Assembly (NCBI GenBank): GCA_949825045.1
Contig: OX463814.1
Coordinates: forward strand, 31,886,383 to 31,950,382
DNA from: Argyresthia goedartella
Lineage: Eukaryota; Arthropoda; Insecta; Lepidoptera; Argyresthiidae
DNA length: 64,000 nucleotides
Direction of reading: 5' to 3'
Shown here: in pieces, positions 46,901-58,900 of the stretch
How the letters are laid out: the number at the start of each line of letters is the position of its first letter
How positions within the stretch are numbered: position 1 is the first letter of the stretch
Notes under the pieces: generated by a model
Seen by the model: only the letters and a program-made list of their open reading frames with translations
Told to the model about the DNA's origin: nothing
The model's database searches: none
Translations under genes and position numbers: made by a program

Positions 46901-49900
46901 TAGTGAAGAGATAGCGGGCGGTACACATCGTCAACTCGAGCCGGGTGCGCAAGTATGGTATCGAGAATACAGGGGTACGGATAAATGGCTAGCGGGCACG
47001 GTAATGAAAAGAAATGGTAATACGAATTACACAATTAAATCTATTTATGGAACCGAGATACACAGGCATGTCAATCAACTAAAACACAGGGTTACCCGGC
47101 AACTAGATAACGATATTACTAATAGGGAAGTAGCCCTTGTAGTAAGCAGGCCAAACATAGTGGACTGTAGACAAAACCGCAAGTCGTTAACGTTTCCCAT
47201 GACCGGAGGCGAGGAACAGGAACGGGGTACCGACAGCTTAGAGGAGAGTAGAGTGGAGAGTTCACCGCAGAGGGAAGTCGAGCCAGCAGCAGCGGAAGCC
47301 GGGCCGCCGGTGTATGAGCCCAGTGTGTCAGCGAACAGGGAACCATGTACTGATTCTAAGCGAACTCACAAGCCACCTGTGCGCTTTGGTTTCGATGAAT
47401 ATTTTTAGTACTTAAGTTTATACTCAGTATAATTGTGTTTTCTATTAAGTACGATTGTCTTAGATATGTTCTTATTCTATTTTGTTACATTTTCCTTTAG
47501 AGTACTCTAAATTAGGTTTAGATTATATTTGTATTTTTTTGTTAATAAGGGTGGAGGTGTTATGTATGTGATAGTAGGGTAGGTGCGCAAAGCAGCGCAC
47601 TGACATGTTAGTCTGGTAATAAATGGTTGTACAGGACGCACGTCTATTATTTAACAGGAACACGGAAGTCGGTTCCGTTAAGGGAGTATGTCGGATTACT
47701 CTCTCGTCACGGGTGGATTCATCGGTGAATCTGACGGTCACGGCATTAGTCATGCCTAATGTGATGGGCTCACACCCTCACGTACGGTTGTCGCCCTCGG
47801 TGCGACAGTTGGTCGCTGGGTTGTCACTGGCTGACCCGGAGTTCGATATTCCGGGCCCAGTAGACATTTTATTGGGTGTCGATGCCTTGGGATACCTGTT
47901 AGTGCCAGGTGTCCACGTGTTGCAGGCGACTGGTCTGGTTTCAGTCAACACCAGACTGGGCCATGCGGTAATGGGTCCGGTCATGCCGGCTGCCCCACGC
48001 CTAGCGACTCGTAGTCCCTTATTCGGTTCTGTACTCTCGGAGGTGATACAGAAGTTTTGGGAGGTGGAGGAACCACCTACGGTCCGCCGGTTGGACCCGG
48101 TTGAAGAAGAGTGTGAACAGTTTTATCGGAACAATACTGGTCGCCTTCGGTCAGGTCGATTTCTCTTCCATTTCGGAGTGATCGCCCACCGCTGGGCAGT
48201 TCACACCATGCAGCCGAGACGCGGCTTCTGTCGATGGAACGACGCATGAAGCGTGACGGGATTTTCCGGCAGAAGTACGTCGCCTTCATGCGGGAATACG
48301 AGTCGCTCGGTCACATGTCGGTTTCGGGTATCGACTGGAAGCGTGAAGACCACTGCTTCCTGCCCCATCACGCGGTCTTGAGGACCCCGGAGGGCAAAAT
48401 ACGGGTAGTGTTCGATGGATCGGCATCAACATCTAACGGCAGTGTTTGCATTCAGGGCCGAAGTTGAACCATGACATCGCGGATGTTATCACACGGTTCC
48501 GTCGACACAATGTTGTGTTTGTAGCTGACATCCGGATGATGTTTAGACAGACGGTCATTCACCCTGACGATAGACGGTATCAGCTGATACTGTGGCGAGA
48601 GAGCCCAGATCAGCCCATCAGGGTGTACGAGCTGAACACCAACACGTACGGGCTACGGTCTAGTCCTTATTTGGCGATTCGCACTCTGCGGGAGTTAGCG
48701 GATCGAGAACGGTTAAATTTCCCTAGAGGAGCAGCGATCCTGGAGCAGGATCTCTACGTGGACGATATCTGTACCGGTGCAGATTCCGTAGAGGAGGCGC
48801 TCGCTCGACGGGACGAGCTAGTTGAGCTCTTACGGGGTGGAGGTTACGAGCTCCGTAAATGGATGTCGAACTCTCCAGAGTTACTGACTGGTCTTCCGGA
48901 TGACTACCAGCAGGATCCCCACATTTTTGAAAATTTGGAAAATCCAAATATGTTGTCGGTATTAGGCGTCCAGTACCAGCCGGTGTCAGACATGTTTTCG
49001 TATCGGGTTGAGTTGGACTCCCGAAGATCTGGACGAAACGGAACGTCCTTTCAACGGTGGCTAGGACATTTGATCCAAACGGGTGGATCACCCCGGTAAC
49101 ATTTCAGCTCAAGTGTTTTATGCAGCAATTGTGGTCTGCTGAGCTGAAATGGGACGACCCGATCGGCGGGTCATTGAGCTCAGAGTGGGACTCGTTCTTT
49201 TCGACCCTCCCTGGCATCAATCGGATTTCACTGCCACGGAGGTTGGTCCCCACCAAACGATACACCGCCACCCTGCATGGGTTTTGCGATGCCTCGGAGA
49301 AGGGCTACGGAGCTGCGGTGTATCTGCGTACGGTCGACTCCTCGGGGGAGGTTGATGTGCGGTTGGTCATGGCCAAGAGCAAGGTTGCGCCGTTGCGCAC
49401 TCGCCTGACCATTCCCAAGTTAGAGCTTTCGGGAGCGGCTCTCCTGACTCGTCTGCTCAACCACACGATGACGGTTCTTCGTGGGTCAATAGCGTTGGAA
49501 GATACGGTCTACGCTTGGACGGACAGCCAGATCGTGTTATGCTGGCTGAAGGCTTCAGTTCACAAGCTGGAGATTTTTGTGGCGAATCGGGTTTCGCAGA
49601 TTTTGAATTCGGAGGTTCCCTTGATCTGGAGACATGTTCCAGGGGAAATGAACCCAGCAGACTGTGCGTCTCGTGGGTGTCACGCTCCGGAGTTGGTTGG
49701 ACATCCCTTGTGGTGGGGTCCAAAATGGTTGACTCAAGCCGAATCGGATTGGCCAGTGAGTCCACGCGTTACCACGGCGAACGGCGCCTTGACAGTCGGT
49801 GTCTGTACGACGCAACCAGAGCCGGAAGAGGAGTTCAGCCTGCTGGAACGGTACAGCTCGCTCGACAAGCTGGTCAATGTGACCGCCTGGATCTGCCGGT

Positions 49901-52900
49901 TTGCGCGGAATTGTCGGAATTCTGAGGCGCAACGAGTGCGGACACAGGTCCTGACACCACGGGAACGGAACCATGCGTTGTTCGCATTGGTACGGAACGT
50001 GCAGACGGTGCACTTTAAGTCCGAACTGGACATTCTGAGACGCGGACGCGTCCAACTGAAGGGAGCTGTGGCTCGGCTCAACCCGTTTATTGACCCTCAA
50101 GGATTGCTGAGGGTAGGAGGTCGGCTGCGGAATGCCAACCTGCCTTATGTGGCTCGCCACCCGTTGTTACTCCCTAGGAAAGGGAAGTTGGTCGAACTGT
50201 TGATTCAGGATCGACACATTCGGAATGGGCATGTCGGATGCCACGCCTTGATGGCGATTCTCCAGCGCGAGTTCTGGATTCTATCGGGAAGACGCTTAGT
50301 GCGTAGCGTCGTATTTCGGTGCCTGCCTTGCTATCGGGCCAAGGCGGCTACGATGCAGCCCCAGATGGGCGATTTGCCCTCGGATAGGGTTAACGAAATC
50401 CGGCCCTTTGCGGGTGTCGGAACGGATTTCGCGGGACCATTCATGGTCAAGTCTTCACAGCTACGGAACGCCAGATTAGTGAAGGCATACCTGTGCGTCT
50501 TCGTGTGCTTGGCCACGAAGGCAGTCCACTTGGAGGTGGTCAGTGACCTCACTACAGAGGCATTTATCGCATGTCTAGATCGGTTCGTCTCACGAAGGGG
50601 CCTCCCGACATTAATCCGTTCGGACAACGGCACAAATTTTGTCGGAGCCAGGCGATATCTGCAGGAGGTCACTCAATTCCTGAACGGTAACCAGGACGCC
50701 ATCGGTAAGGCTTGCTCCCGACGAGGGATTGAATGGGTTTTCAGTCCGCCGGGATGTCCTCATTGGGGAGGAATTTTTGAGGCTGCGGTTAAATCGGCTA
50801 AGTCGCACCTGACGAGGATCATCGGTGAGACCTCTCTACGCTTTGAAGAGCTTGCGACGCTGTTCTGTAAAATTGAAATGACACTGAACTCGCGGCCGTT
50901 GTGCCCGCTCAGTTCGGATCCAAATGATTTGGAAGCGTTGACGCCGGGTCACTTCCTGATAGGTCAGCCCCTTAACGCCCTGCCAGAATACCCATTCGGT
51001 GATGTTAAGTTAAGTCGGTTAACTAGGTGGCAGATGTTGCAGCAGATGGCTCAAGATTTTTGGAAACGGTGGTCCCTTGAGTACTTGCACATCTTGCAGC
51101 AGCGCCTTAAGTGGACTGACCGGACGAGCCCCCCTCAAGACGGTGATTTGGTGCTGATTAAGGATGCGAACCTGCCATCATTGAGATGGAGACGAGGACG
51201 GATCGTCAATTTGTACACGGGTCGGGATGGCACGCCTCGATCAGCAGAAGTCAAGGTGGGGGACTCGGTCCTCAAGAGAGCGGTCGCAACACTTTCTCGC
51301 CTTCCTATTGATTAGGGACAGGTTCGGGCCTGTCCGGGCGGGTGACTGTTTAATATTTATGCTTCGGAACGCACCGGGTTTTTTTGTTGCGCGGATCGAC
51401 CGCAAGTAATCGGGACATCACTAAGCGGAAACGGACCGCAGCTGTCACTCGTACCAACGAGAGGAAAAAATTGGAGGTTATCTTTTCTTTTTCTCGTCGG
51501 GAGAACAAACATGTCTACCAAGGCATCGGGCCATTGATGGTATTTCGGTGTACCAATTGTCTAAACAGGCGTCGAGCCTGGTCGGAGTGTAAATCTACCA
51601 CATCGTCGGGAAATAAGTAGATTCGCATCAGCGATTAAGTGATCCGTGTTGATTGGACATCGTCGTATTGGACGGCGACTCCACGTGTCGGCAGGTTCAC
51701 GCCGGCGACAGCGTCGGGCAGCAACGATAGTGATTCGATTCCTATCCTATCCCAATTCTGCTCTTATCCCGTATTCCTGTCTCGAATCGAGCTTTCGATT
51801 TCCTGTCTACGGCGACAAAGGTCAGTAAAAATTCATTCACTTCTTTTCTCCCTTGCTGGCAAAAACCCAGCCCCCTCAGGATTCCACGCCGTTCGGTAGG
51901 CGTGGAAATTAATCAAGAGGGATAGACCTAAAGGCAAGATTGAACTCCACTGATAAATTACACGTCGTTATAACTCCAAACAAAGAAAGAGGTGTCATAC
52001 TATTTGGTATAAAATTGATTTGAAAGTGTGTCTGTATACTGTATGTATGCAAAAAGAAGCATCCAAGCGAGCCAGCTATCTCCCGACTGCAGGAGGTTGA
52101 GGTCACCCGCTTCCACACCGAGCAGGGCATGCCACTAGTCGTGCTTACCCAACAATCCCTCAGGGTCCGTCACTAGACCCCCATAGATCCTCCTCGCGTC
52201 GCTGTTGGAGAACACATGAGACTCGCCCAGCAACAGCCGGTCGAGGAACCCGGCCGCGCCTCCGCTGCAGTTGCTGGCCACCCAGTCGTCGTGCTTGCCG
52301 CCGGGGCCGAGGTAGCCGCTGGAATGGGTATTATTCAGTTGAGGGCACAGTTCACATACTCTTAGATATTTATTTATCGACGTCAGTCAATCATTCTATA
52401 ATTTATAATATCTGTTGGATATAATAACGATATAACCTTTTGATGTTTGAACGTTTCTCACAGTAGTTGAACGTAGCAGATCACGAGAAGGTAGACAATT
52501 TCGTTTCGCCGCTACGTTTCGTTCGCTAATTGTACCGAAAACTGTGCAAAATTAACAATAGCCCCAAAGACTACTGTCCCAAAGGCGACAATAGTCGCCT
52601 TTGTACACTATTTTAATATATATCTTGTCAATATAATTATTTGTGTGCAATAAAGAAATTATAAAATTATGAAAAAAAAAATATAGCTTTCACTATTCCT
52701 TTAGTGTCTGACGACCATGGCCCGAACGTTTCTACTGCAAGAGCCGCAAATATGTAATTGCTTTTCAGAAAAGCATATTTGCAGCACTGGACCAATTGGA
52801 CGTCATCTGCGGCAGACCCCGGCTTACGGGCCGAACGCCGGGCGTGGGTCGGGGCCAACGTGTCCACGCAGGTCACGTCGCACGCCAGGTGGCTACTCAG

Positions 52901-55900
52901 ATACACAAGATTAAGATAAGATAAGATAAGATCAATGAAAAAAAACCCCAGGTCTTGGATGTTTATCTATGTTTCACGTCGCTGTTTCTGGGTCCCACGA
53001 CCCAGGGTAGTAGTGTCCACGCAGGTCACGTCGCACGCCAGGTGGCTACTCAGATACACAAGATTAAGATTAGATAAGATAAGATCAATAAAAAAAAACC
53101 CCAGGTCTTGGATGTTTATACAATATGTTTCACGTTGCTGTTTCTGGTTCCCACGGCATAGGGTAGTAGTGTGGTAGTGTGGGGCCAGGAGCAATGTATG
53201 TGCTTGTATGTAAAATGTTTGTGTTTATGTAATAAACTCACACGGGGCAGCCCGGGTCGTGCACGGTGAAGGTGATGACGCTGTGCGCGGTGATCAGCGC
53301 AGCGGTGAGAACCCAGCACCACGTGCACGAGAGCACGTCCTTCATGGCTTGACCGCAGGCGCCCTGCGACAACACACGAAAGTAGGACTTATTGCGGTGG
53401 TTCATGTGACATCGTTGAATTATGAACGCCGTTAGTTTAAACCTTACGAGATTTATCTCGCGAGATTGTAAAATGTCGATAAATTGTGAAATTATAATTT
53501 TCGTTAGTTTATGATATATCGATGCCAAATCGTTACATTGTGAACAGGTTGAAACTTGAATTGCACACGAAATATCAGGGCGAACTGTTGGGTCAGGCAG
53601 GGTAGGTGCAGCTTCGTGTTACGATTACATACCTTTTGAACCCTGTCCGTATCGTTCACAATTTAACGCTTTGACACGTAAATATTATAAACAATCGAAA
53701 TTGAATACGTTAAATTCTAGGTAGTAGTTAAGTTTACAATTTATCGATAGTTTACAATCTCATAATTATGAACTTGGAACAATTTTTTTATATGAACATT
53801 TACAGGCTTATACATTGCTTCTGGCCCCACACTAAGATACCCCGTGTCGTGGGAACCAGAAACAGCAACGTCACACACGGGTTTTTATTTCTTTACCCCC
53901 CAGCTGGGGATCAAACCCGGGACCTCTCGCATGGTAGGCAGAGCCACAAACGCAGTGCCACAGAGGTCGTCTTTTTTGTTGTGAAAAAATTGTGAAAACA
54001 ATTATGAACTAAGTTTTCACAATCTTACATCTTGACACAAGCATGTAGCAAAACTGAGTAGATAACAAGTTCCTGCAGTAGTGGAACGGTGAGGGTGAAG
54101 TCTTCATGGTGCTTCCGTGGAGCGTCGCCAGTTAACCCTGCCTCATAGCTCCATGGAATGTAAGAGATCTGCCAAGATCAATTTGGTTGGAAAGACATCG
54201 TTGGCATTTTGCTCCCCAGTGGGTAATCGGGCAGCAAACGTAATAAATAGATGCCTGCAAGTAAGTAACAATAATGAACAGCATATCCCAACTCCACCCA
54301 ACCACATTCCGACTTCATGTCATAATGAGGCAAATGCGGGGGAATAATGAACGGCAGCAACTAACCTTACTTACCCTCGGCGGCGTGTAGTACTTGGGTG
54401 CAGTCAAGGCGTAGAATCCGGCTGCGACCAGGTAGGCTACCGCCAGCCGCTGCAGCACTCCAAACACTCGTAACTCGTGTAGCATGTTAGAGCCGTACAC
54501 AGTGTTCAGTGCCACGCCGAGCAGGAACATCAGGCAGGAGCGCTGAGGGGAATCGCGGCACATTAAAAGTACCTTTCGTTCCAATGCGTCGAATAAAAAT
54601 ACGTCCTCCTTGTTTGAACAGGCAAGCACGCATTTTTTTAGTCAAATGGCACAGCTATTCATTCGTTCAGCCTACTCGTAGGTAGACAAACAAACATGTA
54701 TATAATTAAAGTCACATAAATTGCTTCTGTCTGACCCCACAAAGGTGTGTGTACCCTGTGTCGTGCGAACCAGATAAAGCGACATCACCCACATATAACA
54801 TCCAAAACCCGGGGTTTTTCCTTTTATCCCCAGCCAGGGATCGAACCTGGGACCTCTCGCATGATAGGCAGAGCCACAACCACATGAGATCAGTACACAA
54901 GCACAGCTCATATCTAAATAGGTTCTTGTGGTATTGGAGTGGAGCTGAGACATCTAGTATATATCCCGACTCTCCGCGAAGTTTTGAGTCTGCGTATAAA
55001 TTAATCATAAATCATTGATAAACAAACATGCCAATTGACAGTCACCTGCATTCTATTAGAGGAGCGATCACCTACTTTTTCTAATATCATAAATATCAAT
55101 CATAAGCACATATGCCAATGGCTTAGCAAATACCGTTTCAAAAGCACAATCTGTAATCTACATCAGCTCAAAACTATGGACCAACTTTAGCGGTGTCAAC
55201 GACACCAACTATTGTTGTTAATGAATTGTAACAGTCTCCTTTTGAACGGATATCTAGATCAGCAGGCCGAGCGTCCAACAACTGTGGCTCAGTACATTCT
55301 CGTACGTTTCCTGCTCCATACTCCATTAAACCACTTCCAACAAAGTCCATTGACGTCCGATACCAGGTTAAGTAACGTTCTGTAGTAAATCATCAAGAAG
55401 TGGACAATAAACAATAGTAATTTCCCGTCAAAAGTCTCCGGAGAGAGCTCTCTACCAGCGATAACCAACACGCAACTGCATTTCCAATGAAGTATTCCGC
55501 AAAAAAATGATGCGCGCGTCTAGAATAGTAACGCCAAAGTTTGAGAAAAGATCGAAATGATCTGATGCAATCTCCCACATAAACAAAATACGGAAGTGTT
55601 TATTAAGTGTGAAAGTGAATTGATTGCGTGGCGTGAAATTAATTCAAGACCTTGGATAATACCTACCACGTCTTGAAAGATCTGCAGAGATAAATAGAAT
55701 CAAATGCATTTAAAGAATCTGGCCACTTTTATCGACTTTCTTGTATTGGCAAGAATTTTATGACGAAAGTAGTAAAAGTGTGATTATCCAAGTATGTTTT
55801 GCCTATCTAAGGTATGTATTCTAGTTAAACCAGTTCAGATGGAATGCCGACTCTAACACAATGTAATACGAATGAATAGCTAATAGGCCTTCACAAAACC

Positions 55901-58900
55901 AGCTGACAAAGTAACGTGCAAAAATATCATAAATTGATGCAAGTGCACAAAAAGATAATTATAACAATTCACAAACTTGCCTTGCTTTTGACGTTAGACA
56001 ACTTCTTCAGTTTAACACTTTTCTTGAATACAGTAAATGTACCTACATATACATTACATAGTATTTGTCTTCATGTCTGTGGGTTACGTTTAAATGGATT
56101 TCTAAGCGATATTGAAATCATTTCAAGTTCTAAGCGAACCAGTAGATATCATCCGGCGTAGCAATGACCGACCGTATAACCGGCTAATCGTATTTCTAGT
56201 CTCATCAGTAAACCTGTTGAATGTTGATACTTAATTGGACCTGGTATAACAGGAAAGGCTTAGGATATATCAATGCATTGACTAAGCTGTGGTTATCTGT
56301 ACCTCCAGGTACTCGTCACAGGATAACGACCCATCGTGGTCAGATAACTAGTTTAACCACTCATCAGAGTTTATCATGTAACTACCGCAGCGTCGTTGAG
56401 TGATTCAGGAGTTTAATGAACTCTAGAGCGTACTTAAAGTTATGTTCACTCACTTTGAAAGGGTCTACCTTTAATTGAGTAATAAATAAAATACAAATTG
56501 CTTTTCTTCTTCTTCAAAGTTAACAAATATCTACTTTGTTGTTATTTTGCATAGCGGACACTAAAAGTTACTCTATCTGCAACTTACCCTCAAGACGTGC
56601 AAAGCGATTTTCCACCTCGGGATCCCCTTGGCGAAGGCACTCTTCACGCTGAGAGGCACGCAGACGCCCATGATCCACAGGAAGGAGGGGAACACCAGGT
56701 CCCCGACGGCCAGCCCGTTCCATGTGGCGTGGCCGAGCCACCAGTATCCGCCGGCGCCGTCGTTCACGAAGATCATGTACACTATTGCTATCCTGAGATG
56801 GAAAAAAATATTATAGTTTATATTCGAATCAGGATGATTTCAAACTGTGCCACTAACCTTGTAAGGGAAAAGGCGTGACGTTACGTTTGCTTTATTTATT
56901 ATTCGGCTCATGGTTGTATTAGTTAGTGTGCCAACTCTAGCTGAATTATAAAATCCATCATTATGAACAACTTTCCCAAAGGAACATGTGTTCGCAAATG
57001 GAAAAACAATACTGATCCTCAAGACATTGACCCGATCATCTGATTACAGGTCAATATGGGAAACCCAAAAGTTCTTTTCGTTTGCTATCATAGGTTTCTA
57101 GGAGAAAGTTGTTCATTAATAAATGGTATTATAATTCCCAAAAATTTGGTCAGATAATCAAATGTCACCCTGTATACGGTAGGTAAATGGTAACTTGGAA
57201 TTGAATCATTTTTAGGGATTTATCTAACCGGCTGATAAGGTTATGAGATGCCATTAACTTCAACTGCCCTTCGACGATTTAACTTAAACCACGACCATGA
57301 GACATACAAATAGAAGAAGAAATATTTTGTTAAAGATAAGATCGCTAATCTTTACGAGTCTGGTAAAATATAAAAAATAAAATATTTGCTTAGTAAAAAA
57401 ACAATCAAAAATCAACATCCCTTATCACATATTTCGTCGGATTGATAAAAAATACGTAGTTTGATTGTGTCGTGTTTAAGAAAATCTTGTGAGTCAACTT
57501 TGACTCATCATAACCGAAAAAACCATACATATACTCTTGGCAAATTCATTGACAAATTGGCCTATTTAGTAAGGATTTAAAAAAGTATAACAATAGAAAA
57601 TAAAAATAAATATGACTAAAACCATGTCATAGTATTGTAAATCAGTTAACAGTGCCACCTCAATTCACTGTGCGTTCAAGGATTTCAAACAAACATGGAG
57701 ATAGTATTGTAAATCAGTTAACAGTGCCACCTCAATTCACTGTGCGTTCAAGGATTTCAAATAAGCATGGAGATAGTATTGTAAATCAGTTAACAGTGCC
57801 ACCTCAATTCACTGTGCGTTAAAGGATTTCAAACAAACATGGAGATTAGGTACATAATGATTTCCGCAGGATATTTTTGCCCTGCACGTGTCCTTTGGGT
57901 TGTGCTAACGAGCAACAATCCATTAACGAAACCTTTCCTTTTCAGGTTAAAAGAGAATCTGCCAAGGACCTCCTTGGTCCAGTGTCAAGTGTGATCACTG
58001 GCATAATGAATGACCTTCAAAGAGGTCGGACGAATTTCCCAAATTTGCTGAACTTGCTAAATTTGCTTGATAATCGCAAGGGAATCAAAACCTATAGGGT
58101 GGTTTAGTTGTTATAGGCTGGGCTTTCACCTGGTGCCCGCTTGACGTTAAGTTTCGGGACATCCTGTATAACTTAGTAACAAAGAATGTACAAAAGAGTC
58201 GGGTGTGATTTGAGCCCTTCATCCACTACGATACGCTATGGCAACGTCAGTGAGTCTCACAAACGAATCACCACGAAGTATCTCACGTACATTTAAATGC
58301 AGGATACCGGTAGCGTAGTTTGCGAGCCTAAGCTCTAATGTAAGAGAGACACTTCGTGGCAACAGTCTCCGAGATATGTGTGGGGAGATTGGCCTTACCC
58401 TCTAAAAGTGTCCAAGGCTCGCAGTCGCTGCTGTATCGCCAGTTCCTTGTCTCCGTAGCGCAGTTTCCCCGTCTTTTTGATGCGTGACATGATGATGCAA
58501 AAGACTCCGTAGAGGAGCCATGCTGCGGCGAGTAGACCCAGCAGTAGGTAGAGTGCTGGGGACAACGAAGGGATATGTAATGCCTTATTATTTACAGTAT
58601 TTCACTATTGAAATGGTGGAGAATTTAACAACTAACTAAACGTAGGGGCAACTGTGATGACCTATGTGGCATTGCTGTTGTGGCTCTGCCTACCATGCGA
58701 GAGGTCCCGGGTTCGATCCCCGGCTGGGGATAAAGGAAAAAATCCACAGGTCTTGGATTTTTATGTGTGAGACGTCGCTGTTTCTGGTTCCCACGACACA
58801 GAGTATCCTAGTGTGGGGCCAGGAGCAATGTTTGTTTATGTTTTACTGTTGTTTTACCACGCCATATATTAGGTCCTTACATATGAAATTGGCGTTTTGC

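Larger units (their letters stand above)
42944..47656 (+). mobile_element. Compact Gypsy-type LTR retrotransposon nested in Pao pol
   Basis: Identical 99-bp LTRs (42944-43042, 47558-47656), TGTTATG...TTTAACA, are flanked by the 5-bp duplication GGAAC (42939-42943, 47657-47661). One uninterrupted gag-pol ORF (43107-47408) lies between. A TGGCGAACGCGG site starts two bases after the 5' LTR (primer-binding-like) and AAGGGTGGAGG abuts the 3' LTR (polypurine tract). There is no env-like ORF. Intact structure and identical LTRs point to very recent insertion. Confidence 0.95.
36055..51915 (+). mobile_element. BEL/Pao LTR retrotransposon with two nested insertions
   Basis: Two 568/569-bp LTRs (36055-36622, 51347-51915), each starting TGTTTAATATT and ending AATCA, are flanked by AGAGG on both sides (36050-36054, 51916-51920), the 5-bp duplication typical of BEL/Pao. 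Gag, protease, RT, RNase H and integrase occur in order on the + strand. The element sits antisense in an HGSNAT intron, inside a duplicated exon block. Without the LINE (about 3.6 kb) and Gypsy (4.7 kb) inserts it would be about 7.6 kb, normal for the family. Frameshifts in pol and both inserts make it inactive. Confidence 0.95.

Noticed and set aside
53768..53995. + strand ORF of 75 codons
   Set aside because: Runs through a reverse SINE copy; similar spurious ORFs appear in other SINE copies.
57631..57846. CRISPR-like array
   Set aside because: Units are directly abutting 72-bp repeats with no spacers, in an animal genome.
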